From an uncultured Opitutaceae bacterium (GTDB lineage: Bacteria; Verrucomicrobiota; Verrucomicrobiia; Opitutales; Opitutaceae), in assembly GCA_937889545.1 (NCBI GenBank), contig CALAOT010000106.1, forward strand, positions 1 through 64,000: DNA of 64,000 bases. The letters are read 5' to 3'. Below the pieces are notes generated by a model, which did not search any database, was not told where the DNA came from, and saw only the letters and a program-made list of their open reading frames with translations. The position numbers and the translations under genes were made by a program. How positions within the stretch are numbered: the first letter of the stretch is position 1; every line of letters begins with the position of its first letter. Below are positions 39,889 to 49,380 of this stretch, one piece after another.

Positions 39889-41256
39889 TCAGCCCCAGAC
39901 CTCTTGCCCGACGTTCCAGCCCCGGCGGGCGGGCTCGCGCACAAACCGCTCGAAGTCCGAATGGTTGGTTACGCGCATGTTGGCGGCGTCCCACTCGATG
40001 TCCTGGTTGGTTCGCTGGGCCATGACGCCGACGAGGGCCATCTCAGTGAGACGGGCGGAGTACTCGAAGCTCGAGCCGGGCAGCGGGCCTTCTCCCTTGA
40101 CGGCGCTGGTCCACTCCTGGAACGGGCCGCCCTTGACGCGCGGGATGGTCTTGGCGGGAAGGTTCTTCTTGAATTCCTGCCAGACGGCGTCGTTCAGCAA
40201 CTCGGGGCTGTCCGGGCGGGGGCCCGTCATGAGGGTGTTCTTGTCGCCGATCATGAGCATGCCGGCTTTCGGGAATTCCTTGGCCCGGTCCCAGTTGAGC
40301 GGCGGGGCGGGGTGCTGGCCGCCGTCGTACCAATGCAGCGCGACGGGAGGCTTGGCGCCTCGGGCGGGAAAATCGAACTTGATGTGCGAGGACCGGGGCA
40401 CGAATCCCTCGTGGATGAGCTCCAGATTCTCCACGGACACGCGCGCGGGCGCGTCGAGGTCGAGAGCCCAGAACGGGGCGTCGAGGGTATGGCAGGCCCA
40501 GTCGCCCAGCTCGCCGCACCCGAAATCCCAGTAGCCGCGCCAGAGCAGGGGTGCGTAGGCGGGGCTGTAGGGCCGTTTCTTGGCCGGTCCGAGCCAGAGA
40601 TCCCAGTCCAGGGTCGCTGGGACGGCCGGTGCGGGCGGCGGGAAGGACGAGGGAATCCCGAAGTAGGGGCCGGCGAAATCGGGGCCCTCGAACCACGCGT
40701 GGACCTCGCGCACCGCGCCGAGCGTCCCGGCGTCATACCACTCCTTCACGCGGCGGATGCCCTCCGTAGCGTGGCCCTGGTTGCCCATCTGCGAGATGAC
40801 TTTGTAATGGGCGGCGGCCCGGCGGAGGGTGCGCGCCTGCCAGATATTGTGCGTGAGGGGCTTCTGCACGAAGACGTGCTTGCCGAGCTGCATCGAGAGG
40901 TAGGCCGCGGAGAAATGGATATGATCCGGGGTCGAGACGACGACGGCGTCGATCTCCCGATGCATCTTGTCGAGCATCACGCGGAAATCCCTGAAGCGCT
41001 TTGCTTTTGGGTATTTCTTGTATGCCTCGGCGGCGCGCTTGTCGTCCACGTCGCAGAGCGCGACGAAGTTCTCCCCGTCGCAGCCCGTGTAGGCGTCCTC
41101 GGCCTGGCCGCCGGCGCCGATGAAGGCGAGGTTCAGCTTCCTGCTGGGCGGCGGGCCCTCCTTGCCGATGGCGAAGCGCGGCAGCACGAAGAGCGACGAG
41201 GCCGCGAGGGAGGTTTTCAGGAAATCCCGGCGGGAGCATGCGGGGGGAAGGGACAT
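39889..41256 (-). CDS. Tat-exported Gfo/Idh/MocA family oxidoreductase
   Basis: 455 residues. A twin-arginine signal (SRRDFLKTSLAASSLFVLP, residues 8-26) leads to a Rossmann domain (LNLAFIGAGGQAEDAY) and the family KP motif (FVQKPLTHN). The C-terminal half is the usual alpha/beta sheet domain, with a DWDLWLGPAKKRPY segment common in planctomycete and verrucomicrobial members. Such periplasmic enzymes oxidise or reduce sugars or polyols with tightly bound NAD(P). It is divergent from the GH13 gene. Confidence 0.9.
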   Translation of the reverse strand: MSLPPACSRRDFLKTSLAASSLFVLPRFAIGKEGPPPSRKLNLAFIGAGGQAEDAYTGCDGENFVALCDVDDKRAAEAYKKYPKAKRFRDFRVMLDKMHREIDAVVVSTPDHIHFSAAYLSMQLGKHVFVQKPLTHNIWQARTLRRAAAHYKVISQMGNQGHATEGIRRVKEWYDAGTLGAVREVHAWFEGPDFAGPYFGIPSSFPPPAPAVPATLDWDLWLGPAKKRPYSPAYAPLLWRGYWDFGCGELGDWACHTLDAPFWALDLDAPARVSVENLELIHEGFVPRSSHIKFDFPARGAKPPVALHWYDGGQHPAPPLNWDRAKEFPKAGMLMIGDKNTLMTGPRPDSPELLNDAVWQEFKKNLPAKTIPRVKGGPFQEWTSAVKGEGPLPGSSFEYSARLTEMALVGVMAQRTNQDIEWDAANMRVTNHSDFERFVREPARRGWNVGQEVWG

Positions 41257-41396
41257 GGTGTGCGGGGCTGGAAGTTAGTCTCGGGTGCGTGGAAAATACA
41301 CATATGCGGGCGGCAGGCGAGCGGAAGAGGAGCGATGTGCGGCGGCGTAAATCAGGTTGAAACTTTGGGCTGGCGCTCCGACAAAAGGCCAGGTCC

Positions 41397-43085
41397 ATGA
41401 GATCCTGCCGCATTCTTGCCCTTGCCTTGATCGCCGGCAGCGCGGGCGCGCAGGATGCCGGCACGGGCCAGGATGTCATCCCAGGCGGCCCCGCCTGGGT
41501 CCACCACGCCGTGGTGTACCAGATCTACCCGCAGACTTTCTACGACTCCAACGGCGACGGAATCGGCGACCTTAACGGCGTTATCGCGAAGCTGGATTAT
41601 GTGAAGAGCCTCGGGGTGGATGCGATATGGCTTAACCCGTTCTACGATTCGCCCTTCAACGACGCGGGTTACGACATCCGCGACTACTACAAGGTCGCCC
41701 CGCGCTACGGCACCAATGATGACGCCCGGAGGCTCTTCGCGGAGGCGCACAACCGCGGACTCAAGGTGCTCTTTGACTACGTCATCACCTACACGGCCAT
41801 CGATCATCCCTGGTTTGTCGCCTCGACCCAGCAGCTTCCCAACCCGCATTCCAACTGGTACGTCTGGACCGACAACGTCTGGATATCCCAGCCCGGCGGC
41901 GGATGGGTCCACGGATTCGGCCAGCGAAACGGCAATTTCCTGAGCAATTTCTTCTGGAACGAGCCGGCGCTCAACTACGGTTACGGAACCCCGGATCCGG
42001 CCCAGCCGTGGCAGCTGCCGACCGACCATCCGGCGGTGCTGGCCCTGCGGGCGGAGATGAAGAAGGTCATGCGCTTCTGGATGGACATGGGCGCGGACGG
42101 CTTTCGCGCCGACATGGCGGGGGCGCTGGTCAAGGGCAGGGATCCCAAGCACGAGACCCTCGGCTATTGGCGCGAGGTCCGGAAGATCCTGGACGCGGAC
42201 TATCCGCAGGCCTTCACGGTATCCGAGTGGTCGGGCCCCCGCGATGCCCTGGACGGGGCCTTTCACGCCGATTTCTACCACTGGGTCGCGGGGTTCAACG
42301 ACATCTTCCAGAAGGAAAGCTGGCGGATCGGCAACGGAACAACCGACGGGCACAGTTTCTTCGACCGGGAGGGGAAGGGCGACATCACGAGTTTCCTCGG
42401 GCCGTACCTGCGGGATTATGAGGCGACTCGGGGGAAGGGCTATATCTGCCTTCCGCTCGGCAACCATGACATCGCACGCCTGAACAATCGGCGGACGACT
42501 GACGAGCTGGAGATGATCATGGCATTCGGCCTGACGATGCCCGGCGTGCCCTTCCTCTATTACGGCAACGAGATCGGCATGCGCCAGCTGGAGGGCCTGC
42601 CGCAGGTCGAGGGCTGCTACAAGCCGCGTGCGGGAGCCCGCACGCCGATGCAGTGGACGGGCGGCCCCAACCGGGGGTTCTCGACAGCGGAGCCCTCGCG
42701 GCTTTATCTGCCCGTGGACCCGGCGCCCGATGCCCCCAACGTTGCGGACGAGGAGGCGGACCCTGGCTCCCTGCTGAACCGGGTGCGAAAGCTCATCGCT
42801 CTCAAGCATTCCGAGTCGGCGCTTGCGGCCTACGCCCGATTTGCTCCGCTGTACGCCGAGAAAAACGCGTATCCATTTGTCTACTCCAGGGCCGGCGGCG
42901 GGGAGACGTTGCTCCTGGTCTTCAATCCCGCAGCCCGGGCCGCGTCGGCGGAGTTTGAATTCCCGGCAGGCTACCGGACCCTGCGGCTGCTTGCGGGAAA
43001 GGACATTCAGGTCATCAAGGGAGAGCGCACCGTCAGAATCGAGGTTCCCGGCGGGACCTACGCCATTTATCAAACGGTGAACTGA
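41397..43085 (+). CDS. Secreted GH13 alpha-glucosidase/trehalose-synthase-like enzyme
   Basis: 562 residues with a signal peptide (ILALALIAGSAGAQ). The (beta/alpha)8 barrel is evident: VVYQIYPQTFYDSNGDGIGDLNGV, nucleophile D239 in DGFRADMAG, acid/base E277 in VSEWSG, and N356-H357-D358 with the stabilising Asp. GH13 region I, usually DxVxNH, reads D127-Y-V-I-T131-Y132, so the conserved Asn and His are replaced. A beta-sandwich C-domain follows (LLLVFNPAARAA). Specificity cannot be fixed. Confidence 0.88.
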   Translation: MRSCRILALALIAGSAGAQDAGTGQDVIPGGPAWVHHAVVYQIYPQTFYDSNGDGIGDLNGVIAKLDYVKSLGVDAIWLNPFYDSPFNDAGYDIRDYYKVAPRYGTNDDARRLFAEAHNRGLKVLFDYVITYTAIDHPWFVASTQQLPNPHSNWYVWTDNVWISQPGGGWVHGFGQRNGNFLSNFFWNEPALNYGYGTPDPAQPWQLPTDHPAVLALRAEMKKVMRFWMDMGADGFRADMAGALVKGRDPKHETLGYWREVRKILDADYPQAFTVSEWSGPRDALDGAFHADFYHWVAGFNDIFQKESWRIGNGTTDGHSFFDREGKGDITSFLGPYLRDYEATRGKGYICLPLGNHDIARLNNRRTTDELEMIMAFGLTMPGVPFLYYGNEIGMRQLEGLPQVEGCYKPRAGARTPMQWTGGPNRGFSTAEPSRLYLPVDPAPDAPNVADEEADPGSLLNRVRKLIALKHSESALAAYARFAPLYAEKNAYPFVYSRAGGGETLLLVFNPAARAASAEFEFPAGYRTLRLLAGKDIQVIKGERTVRIEVPGGTYAIYQTVN

Positions 43086-43236
43086 CTTTGCCTCTCACTC
43101 CGTTGCCGGACAGGGTCGCTGGGGAGCGTTCTAACTTTTTGATCTGGCCTTCAAGGAACCGGGTGCTGAGGTTGGGGCGGCCCAGATCCAAATCCCGAAT
43201 GCACGGGTCCCCACGACCGAGTTGCCTGTTTCCACC

Positions 43237-44307
43237 ATGAATACTCCGTTTCGTCTCGTCCAAACCGCCGGCATCTTGTCGCTCATCGCGGCCTTCGGAC
43301 CATCAGTGACGCAAGGTGCTGATGATGAGTCATATAAATTACTTTCAAGCGCAAGGGTAGGGGGCGAGGGCGGGTTTGACTATGTGTTTGCCGATTCAGA
43401 CGGCCGGCGCCTGTACATCCCGCGCGACAACCGGGTGACGGTCTTCGACCTCGATACGCTCAGTCCTGCAGGCGTGATCGCCAACGCAAACAACGTGCAC
43501 GGGGTCGCTGTCGATCCGGAATCCCACCATGGATTCTGCAGCAGCCGGCCGATCGTGATGTGGGACACCCAGACGCTGGCTCCGATCAGGACCATCGAGG
43601 TCCAGGGAAGCCCGGACGGCATCTTCTTTGACCCGGCGACTAGGCGGGTCTTTGTCCTGAGCCACAGCGCCCCGAATGTGACGGCGATCGACGCCAGGGA
43701 CGGCTCGATCGTCGGCACGATAGATCTGGGCGGCGCACCTGAGCAGGGAGTCAGCGACCTGAAGGGCCATGTGTACATCGACGTGGAGGACAAGGACAAC
43801 GTCGCCGCCGTCGACGCCAGCTCCCTGAAGGTCACGGCGCACTACGGGCTGGGCGGCAAGGGCGGAACGCCGGCGGGCCTTGCGATCGACCCCAAGAACC
43901 GGATTCTATTCGCCTGCTGCCGCAATCCCCAGGCGGTTGTCGTGCTCAATGCCGAAGACGGCGGCATCATCTCGAGTCTGCCGATCGGCAGAGGGGTCGA
44001 CAGCGCCGGGTTCAATCCCGGCACGATGGAGGCCTTTAGCTCGCAGGGCGACGGCACATTGACGGTCGTGAAGGAGATCAGCCCGTCCACCTTCGAGGTG
44101 GAACAGAATGTGGCGACTAGGGTGGGCGCAAGGACGTCGACCCTTGATCCGAGGACGAATCGGATCTTTCTGATCACGGCGGAATGGGCCCAGCCAACCC
44201 CGGTGCCCACGACGGCTGGGGCCGCAACGGGCGGCACGCGAAGCGGTTGGAGCAGGCGCGGCCCCATGATCCCTGGTTCGTTCACGATACTGGTCGTCGG
44301 GCGCTGA
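43237..44307 (+). CDS. Secreted YncE/YVTN-type beta-propeller protein
   Basis: 356 residues from the ATG at 43237. The signal peptide ends near SVTQGA. The rest is repeating propeller blades of the YncE/40-residue YVTN kind: DGRRLYIPRDNRVTVFDLDTL, GSPDGIFFDPATRRVFVLSH, KNRILFACCRNPQAVVVLNAEDG. It is probably periplasmic. These proteins often bind partners or small molecules; no enzymatic motif is seen. The spacing to the GH13 gene is about 150 bp. Confidence 0.82.
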   Translation: MNTPFRLVQTAGILSLIAAFGPSVTQGADDESYKLLSSARVGGEGGFDYVFADSDGRRLYIPRDNRVTVFDLDTLSPAGVIANANNVHGVAVDPESHHGFCSSRPIVMWDTQTLAPIRTIEVQGSPDGIFFDPATRRVFVLSHSAPNVTAIDARDGSIVGTIDLGGAPEQGVSDLKGHVYIDVEDKDNVAAVDASSLKVTAHYGLGGKGGTPAGLAIDPKNRILFACCRNPQAVVVLNAEDGGIISSLPIGRGVDSAGFNPGTMEAFSSQGDGTLTVVKEISPSTFEVEQNVATRVGARTSTLDPRTNRIFLITAEWAQPTPVPTTAGAATGGTRSGWSRRGPMIPGSFTILVVGR

Positions 44308-44496
44308 ATGCGTGCGGCATCCCGCGCGGCAACGCCGGGAAGTCGTGTGTGACCGAAATCAGGCGTCTTGACCCTTGGAGCCCAAGCTGGCGGAGCTGCA
44401 AAGGCTTCGAGGATGGAGTACTGGAGGCTCCAGTCCCGTTTTTGAAATTATCCTTTGTGACAAGAACTGCGCCAACGCTCATCCTATGAAGCTGCA

Positions 44497-44847
44497 GTGG
44501 GGAAGACGACGGCAAGAATTTTCCAGCTTCCTTGGGCCCCGTACCGGTTTGCTGTAAGCGCGAGCGGGTCGTACATCGTCGGCGGCGTTTTTTTCCTCGA
44601 TTTCATCCGACCGCTGAAAGTCATGCGGTTTCTTGGTTTTGCCTACGGCCTGCGGGTACCGGTGGTGCACGAAGGTGAACTGCAGGGCGGAAATGTGATT
44701 TACGTTCCCCGAAGAAACCCATGCTTCGCGCAGTTGCTGGCCCTTTGGAAGGAGCATTCCCTTTCAAAGCCATCGCCCCCGAACGTTGTGGCCGATGCGA
44801 GCAAGATCAGGTCGGACTTCACCAAGCAATTCCCGGACGAACCCTGA
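44497..44847 (+). CDS. Hypothetical protein, weakly supported
   Basis: 116 codons from a GTG at 44497. One hydrophobic stretch (SYIVGGVFFLDFI) and a basic C-terminus are seen; no family is recognised. There is no clear ribosome binding site. It lies in a 770-bp stretch between the propeller gene and the lipoprotein gene that otherwise holds nothing I can support. It could be a chance frame or a gene remnant. Confidence 0.3.
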   Translation: MGKTTARIFQLPWAPYRFAVSASGSYIVGGVFFLDFIRPLKVMRFLGFAYGLRVPVVHEGELQGGNVIYVPRRNPCFAQLLALWKEHSLSKPSPPNVVADASKIRSDFTKQFPDEP

Positions 44848-44935
44848 GGGGGCGCCGCTCCGCGTTGCGACTGGGATTTCCTAGGACGAGTATCGCACAA
44901 CGTACATATTTTTCAGCAGGTCATCATGCATAACC

Positions 44936-44955
44936 TGTATGACATGCGTGATACA
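44936..44955. promoter_or_regulatory. Imperfect 20-bp palindrome in AT-rich leader
   Basis: TGTATGAC-ATGC-GTGATACA has 7 of 8 arm positions paired. It lies in an AT-rich stretch about 125 bp upstream of the lipoprotein gene and has the look of a dimeric repressor site. No regulator for it is identified. Confidence 0.3.
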
Positions 44956-45078
44956 ATATGTGCGTTGTATGGCACGCAAATTTCGCTCTGAAAATCACTC
45001 GTCATTAGCCGAGATTCAAACGTCGTGCTTGCCGGAAATCGTTTGGACGTACGAAGCTAATAAGGGTATAAAGTGTCT

Positions 45079-46026
45079 ATGGAACAGTGGATAAGGCTCT
45101 CTGGAGGAGGAATTGCAGCGCCTATCCGATTGACCTTGGCGCCGCTCATCCTCCTTTGGGCCGCTGGCTGCGCCACAACAGGAAAGGGGCCGAGCGAGCG
45201 CTTGCCGGTGTCAGTTTCAGCAGCGAATTATTCCCAGCTTTCCGACGAGGAGCTTTACAGCGCGATAAACGCTCCCGTTGCAGTCCTATCCGGGGCGCCA
45301 ACCTTACACCAGCATTCCACCCCGCACCGTTATCTGATCGTGCCCGGCGCGGTGTATCCAAATGACGTGCCGATGGATACCGTGTATCGCGAGGTGGAAT
45401 CTGCCCTCGAGAAGCGGGGCTACTTCAATGCCGCGCACGAGAAGAAGGAAGGACGTGTCCCGGCAAGGATCGACTACATCCTTCGTATCCATTATGGCAC
45501 GCGGCTCTGGCTCAATCCAACGGTGCGAGGAGACAGGATTACCTGGGGAAACGACGGCCTTGTGGCTAGCCGATACAACATGGGCCTGATAAGCGATTTT
45601 TCACGCGACCAGCGGGTCGGCATAACCCCAGAAGAAGCGCTGGAAACAACTAGGCTGTTCGACGCTCTCCGGGCTGGTGACGGAACCAAGGGAGACTCCG
45701 CGGCCGCGAATGCCTACCAGATGATGAACGAACATGTTACGACCGAATTCTTTGTGGATAATGAGCTGCGCGTCGCCCGCAATTTCTACCTGGTCGTAGT
45801 CGAGGCGTTCAGATTCGACGACGTGGTCGCGATAGACAAGAAGGCCCACTGCGTCTGGGCGGTGTTCGTCGCGGTGCCGGTCGACGAGGGTCAGAAGTTC
45901 TCGGACGTGCTTCGGGCCATGCTCCAGACCGCCACGCCATACTTCGGGGAAACGACGCACGGGCTCCAGATACAGCAAGTGCTGGCTGGGAAGGTGATCC
46001 TAGGGAAACCCGAAGCGGTACCTTAG
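45079..46026 (+). CDS. Lipoprotein of unknown function
   Basis: 315 residues from the ATG at 45079 (a GTG lies two codons earlier). A lipobox LLWAAGC gives a mature N-terminal Cys near residue 32. The body contains segments such as YLIVPGAVYPNDVPMDTVYREVESAL and NFYLVVVEAFRFDD. I recognise no family. It may be anchored in the outer membrane. The next gene is on the opposite strand. Confidence 0.7.
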   Translation: MEQWIRLSGGGIAAPIRLTLAPLILLWAAGCATTGKGPSERLPVSVSAANYSQLSDEELYSAINAPVAVLSGAPTLHQHSTPHRYLIVPGAVYPNDVPMDTVYREVESALEKRGYFNAAHEKKEGRVPARIDYILRIHYGTRLWLNPTVRGDRITWGNDGLVASRYNMGLISDFSRDQRVGITPEEALETTRLFDALRAGDGTKGDSAAANAYQMMNEHVTTEFFVDNELRVARNFYLVVVEAFRFDDVVAIDKKAHCVWAVFVAVPVDEGQKFSDVLRAMLQTATPYFGETTHGLQIQQVLAGKVILGKPEAVP

Positions 46027-46174
46027 AAGACCCACGGATCCGGTTGTTCTGAAAACGACCGATAAGTGGGAAGGGCGCTGAAGCCGTGGGCGGGCGGTTT
46101 AGGGTCCGGATTGTGCGAACTGGCATTTGGGGCTTGGCGCCCCAGGATTCCACCCGCTAAAACGCACAATATAC

Positions 46175-46204
46175 ATTATGTTAAGTAGTGAAAGCGCCGA
46201 ATCC
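46175..46204 (+). repeat. Dispersed repeat copy 1 (ATTATGTTAAGTAG family)
   Basis: It begins with the 14-mer ATTATGTTAAGTAG and continues TGAAAGCGCCGAATCC. It shares the exact 14-mer and a similar continuation with the copy at 51419. It lies in the intergenic stretch between the lipoprotein gene and korB. Confidence 0.55.
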
Positions 46205-46306
46205 TCGCCCTGCTCCGTTGAACATGGACCTATAAGTATAAGGGCCTTGGGTACATCCTTAGCTGGCCAAGGCAGTCTCCAAGTTTCCGAGGCCAACGCA
46301 TCCAGG

Positions 46307-47236
46307 CTAAAGCAATTCCTTGATCAGCGCGTGCGCCTGCTCGTCGCTCAGACCGAGTTTGCGCCACGCGAGCGGACCCTGTCCATCGTGGAGCACCGGT
46401 TCAAGCTCTTCAAGAGTCGGCAGGTTGGTGCGTCTCCAGAATAGGCCGACGGGAATCTCCTCGCCCCACTGATAACCACGTTCGATCGCCTTGTTGAAAT
46501 CGGTCGGGTCGTGGCCTTGCTCCTCGAGGATCTTGATGCGTGGATTGAACCATTTGTACGTGTTGTCCTTGTTGTAGGTCACGCACGGGCTAAAGACGTC
46601 CACGAGCGAAAATCCATTGTGCTGGATGGCTCCCTTGAGGATTTCGACCATGTGCTTTTGCTTGCCGCTGAACGCGCGTGCCACGTAAGTCGCGCCGCCC
46701 ACGATGGCCATCGGAATGGGATTGATGGGGTTTTCCACGCTGCCGTAGGGCGAACTCTTAGTTTTCATTCCCTTGACGCTGGTCGGCGAGACCTGTCCCG
46801 TGGTGAGCCCGTAAATCTGGTTGTCCATGACAATATAGGTCAGGTCCAGATTTCGGCGCATCGTGTGGACAAAATGGTTCGCGCCAATCCCGTAACCGTC
46901 CCCGTCGCCGCCCACGCAAATCACCTTCAGCTCGTGGTTGCCGAGCTTGGCGCCGGTGGCCACCGGGAGCGAGCGGCCGTGAAGCGTGTGCATCCCGTAG
47001 GAATTGATGTAACCCGGGAGGTTGGACGAACAGCCTATGCCGCTGACGACCAGGACCTGATGCGGCTTGAGACCCAATTCGAAGAGCGCGGTCTGCAGCG
47101 CCGCGAGAACGGAAAAGTCGCCGCAGCCTGGGCACCAGTCCGGATGAATCTTCCCCTTGTACGTATCCTTGGTCACCTGGCTAGCCTGGACGGGCGGCGT
47201 GGCGGAGGCTGGCGCGGTCTCGACGGGGATGCTCAT
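46307..47236 (-). CDS. korB: 2-oxoacid:ferredoxin oxidoreductase beta subunit
   Basis: 309 residues. C35 and C38 sit in DWCPGCGDF, a cluster or TPP-proximal motif, and the TPP-binding motif is CVGGDGDGYGIGANHF with MDNQIYGLTTGQ. This is the beta subunit of the KorAB/PorAB type. It transfers electrons from oxidative decarboxylation of 2-oxoglutarate or a related acid to ferredoxin. It starts 7 bp after korA on the same strand. Confidence 0.93.
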   Translation of the reverse strand: MSIPVETAPASATPPVQASQVTKDTYKGKIHPDWCPGCGDFSVLAALQTALFELGLKPHQVLVVSGIGCSSNLPGYINSYGMHTLHGRSLPVATGAKLGNHELKVICVGGDGDGYGIGANHFVHTMRRNLDLTYIVMDNQIYGLTTGQVSPTSVKGMKTKSSPYGSVENPINPIPMAIVGGATYVARAFSGKQKHMVEILKGAIQHNGFSLVDVFSPCVTYNKDNTYKWFNPRIKILEEQGHDPTDFNKAIERGYQWGEEIPVGLFWRRTNLPTLEELEPVLHDGQGPLAWRKLGLSDEQAHALIKELL

Positions 47237-47243
47237 GATATTT

Positions 47244-49049
47244 TCAAACGCTCACTTCGTGGCTGGGAACGGAAATCGCCTGTTTGCCGGCGAGCTGTTC
47301 CTTCACCGACTCAATGATGTGGTGAGGCATGAACGGCTCGCCGTCGTATTTGCGGATGTGGCCGTGCGCTGTGAAGCCGGTCTCGGCGCGGAGATAGCGT
47401 GCGAATTGGCCCGAGTAATTGTTTTCAACGATGATGACTTTGTTGCTTCGGGAAAGGATGCGCATCACCTCCTCGGCGTGAAACGGCACGATCCACTTGA
47501 TCGGAAGCTGGTTCACCACGATGCCTTCGTCGCCGGCCAGCTTTTCCGCCGCCTCGCGGATCACGCCCTCGGTTGATCCCCAGCCCACCAAAGTTGCTTG
47601 CGCGTTCTCGGGTCCGACGATCTTTGGCGGGGCGATATCCGCCGCGGCACCCTGCATCTTGCGCGCGCGCTTCTCCACCATCATGCGCCGCTTGGACGAA
47701 TTGGTGAACTCGTCGCTGATGAGCGTTCCGTCCTCGTCATGCTCGTCGGAGGCGGCGGTGAAAATGTGGCCCGGCACGCCCGGCACGGCGCGCGGCGAGA
47801 TGCCGCTTGCGGTGTTCTTGTAGCGCAGGTAGGCGTTGTCGTTGTAGCCGCCAAAGGGGTTTTGCGTTTCGCTCTTGCCATTGGGCAGGATAAGTTCGCC
47901 GCGGTCGATCTTCCCGTCGAACTTGAGTTCCGCCGGATCGACGCTGGCGGTCCCCTCGGAAATCAGCAGGTCCGCAAGGACGATGCCCGGACACTGGTAT
48001 TTGTCGCAAAGGTTGAAGAGTTCGGGAATGGTCCGGAACAGGTCGAGTTGGCTGGAGGGGGCGACGATGATGCGCGGATAATCCCCCTGCCCCGCGCCGA
48101 GCACCTGCCAGAGGTCTCCCTGCTCTGTCTTGGTCGGCACGCCCGTGGCGGGTCCAGCGCGCTGGACATCCACGCAGACCAGCGGCGTCTCGATCATGGC
48201 GGCCATGCCGATCGCCTCCGCCATCAGGGCAAATCCTCCGCCGGAAGTCGCGCACATCGCACGGCAGCCGCTGTGGCCCGCGCCGATGACCATATTCATA
48301 ACGCCGATCTCGTCCTCCACCTGACGCACCATGATGCCCAAGTCGCGGGCGTGCGATGCCATCCACATCAGCACGCCGGTCGACGGACTCATCGGATAGG
48401 CGGCGTAAAATTTGACGCCTGCCGCCACCCCGCCCATCGCCGTAGCCTGGTTACCGGTCACGATGGCCTGCGGTTTCGGAAGCTTGGGAGCCTTGAAGGG
48501 AAACGCCTTGAAATTCTGCGCGGCGTATTCATAGCCGGCGCGGGCAACGCCGACGTTTTCGGCGACCACCTCGTCCCCTTTCTTCTTGAATTGGCGGGCT
48601 ATGACCGTTTCGAGCGGCTCGGACTCGATGCCGAGCATCTGGAGTGTGGCACCCAGCGCCGCGGTGTTGGCCGCGAGTTTGTTACCCTTGGTGAGCACCT
48701 TCATCGGCATCGGGCACAACTGAACGCCGGCGGCAGGTGTGCCCGGCTTCAGCATGTCCCCGTCGTAAAGCACGCACGAGCCGGCCTTCATCAGGCGCAG
48801 ATGCCGGTCCATGGAATCCTGGTTGAGCGGAATCAGCACATCCACTTTGTCGCCCATGCTGCGGACAGGTCCGTCGCTAGCGCGTACAGTAAGGAACGTG
48901 TGGCCGCCCCGGATGATGGACTGGTAGGCATTGTACGCGTTGAGGTTCAGGCCTCGACGCGCAAAAATGCGGGCAAGGAGGTCGCCCGTGCTGGCGATGC
49001 CCTGACCGTTCTCGCCCCCGATCCCGACTGCAAAATCGACTGTCGCCAA
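47244..49049 (-). CDS. korA: 2-oxoacid:ferredoxin oxidoreductase alpha subunit (gamma-alpha fusion)
   Basis: 601 residues. The N-terminal ~190 residues are the gamma domain (GIGGENGQGIASTGDLLARIFARRGLN). The alpha (pyruvate-binding) domain follows (ATAMGGVAAGVKFYAAYPMSPSTGVL, VRQVEDEIGVMNMVIGAGHSGCRAMCATSGGGFALM). The C-terminal TPP-partner domain includes LVGWGSTEGVIREAAEKL. This is the usual fused layout of KorA. It forms an operon with korB. Confidence 0.94.
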   Translation of the reverse strand: MATVDFAVGIGGENGQGIASTGDLLARIFARRGLNLNAYNAYQSIIRGGHTFLTVRASDGPVRSMGDKVDVLIPLNQDSMDRHLRLMKAGSCVLYDGDMLKPGTPAAGVQLCPMPMKVLTKGNKLAANTAALGATLQMLGIESEPLETVIARQFKKKGDEVVAENVGVARAGYEYAAQNFKAFPFKAPKLPKPQAIVTGNQATAMGGVAAGVKFYAAYPMSPSTGVLMWMASHARDLGIMVRQVEDEIGVMNMVIGAGHSGCRAMCATSGGGFALMAEAIGMAAMIETPLVCVDVQRAGPATGVPTKTEQGDLWQVLGAGQGDYPRIIVAPSSQLDLFRTIPELFNLCDKYQCPGIVLADLLISEGTASVDPAELKFDGKIDRGELILPNGKSETQNPFGGYNDNAYLRYKNTASGISPRAVPGVPGHIFTAASDEHDEDGTLISDEFTNSSKRRMMVEKRARKMQGAAADIAPPKIVGPENAQATLVGWGSTEGVIREAAEKLAGDEGIVVNQLPIKWIVPFHAEEVMRILSRSNKVIIVENNYSGQFARYLRAETGFTAHGHIRKYDGEPFMPHHIIESVKEQLAGKQAISVPSHEVSV

Positions 49050-49380
49050 GCGCCTTCCAATGGTTGTATCCGTTCGAAGCAGGCCAGTATGACGACAGGC
49101 TGCTTCGAGCCGTCTGTTTTGGGTTCCTATTTCAGTTCAACATTCGACGCCCAGCGAAACCGAACCTCAAGCCATAACTGCAGGTTGCCAACTCAGCGCT
49201 GCCGAGTGGTGCAACCCGATAAACACAACGGCAGGTCCCCCATGATGCCATCCCTGACGAAGGCCTTTTTCGGCGGCGCTCAGTACACGCGCACGCCCGG
49301 CAACTCCGAGTGACGACGCATAAGACTTTTGTCATAAATCTAGGGGTGCGTTTGCGCCGGACGGGAACCTGGTGATCTTA
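49050..49380. other. Divergent intergenic region with a 9-bp inverted repeat
   Basis: 331 bp between korA and the sulfurtransferase gene. TCGAAGCAG (49074-49082) and CTGCTTCGA (49100-49108) form a perfect inverted repeat with a 17-nt spacer, 25 bp upstream of the korA start codon. It could be an operator. Nothing else is visible. Confidence 0.4.

Noticed and set aside
44969-45094. 41-codon ORF just before the lipoprotein gene
   Set aside because: It overlaps the lipoprotein start, has no clear ribosome binding site and no recognisable protein.
46110-46170. Nested stem-loop (ATTGTGCG/CGCACAAT around GGGGC/GCCCC) as a recombination site
   Set aside because: The arms pair, but nothing ties them to recombination; they may simply be a terminator for the lipoprotein gene.
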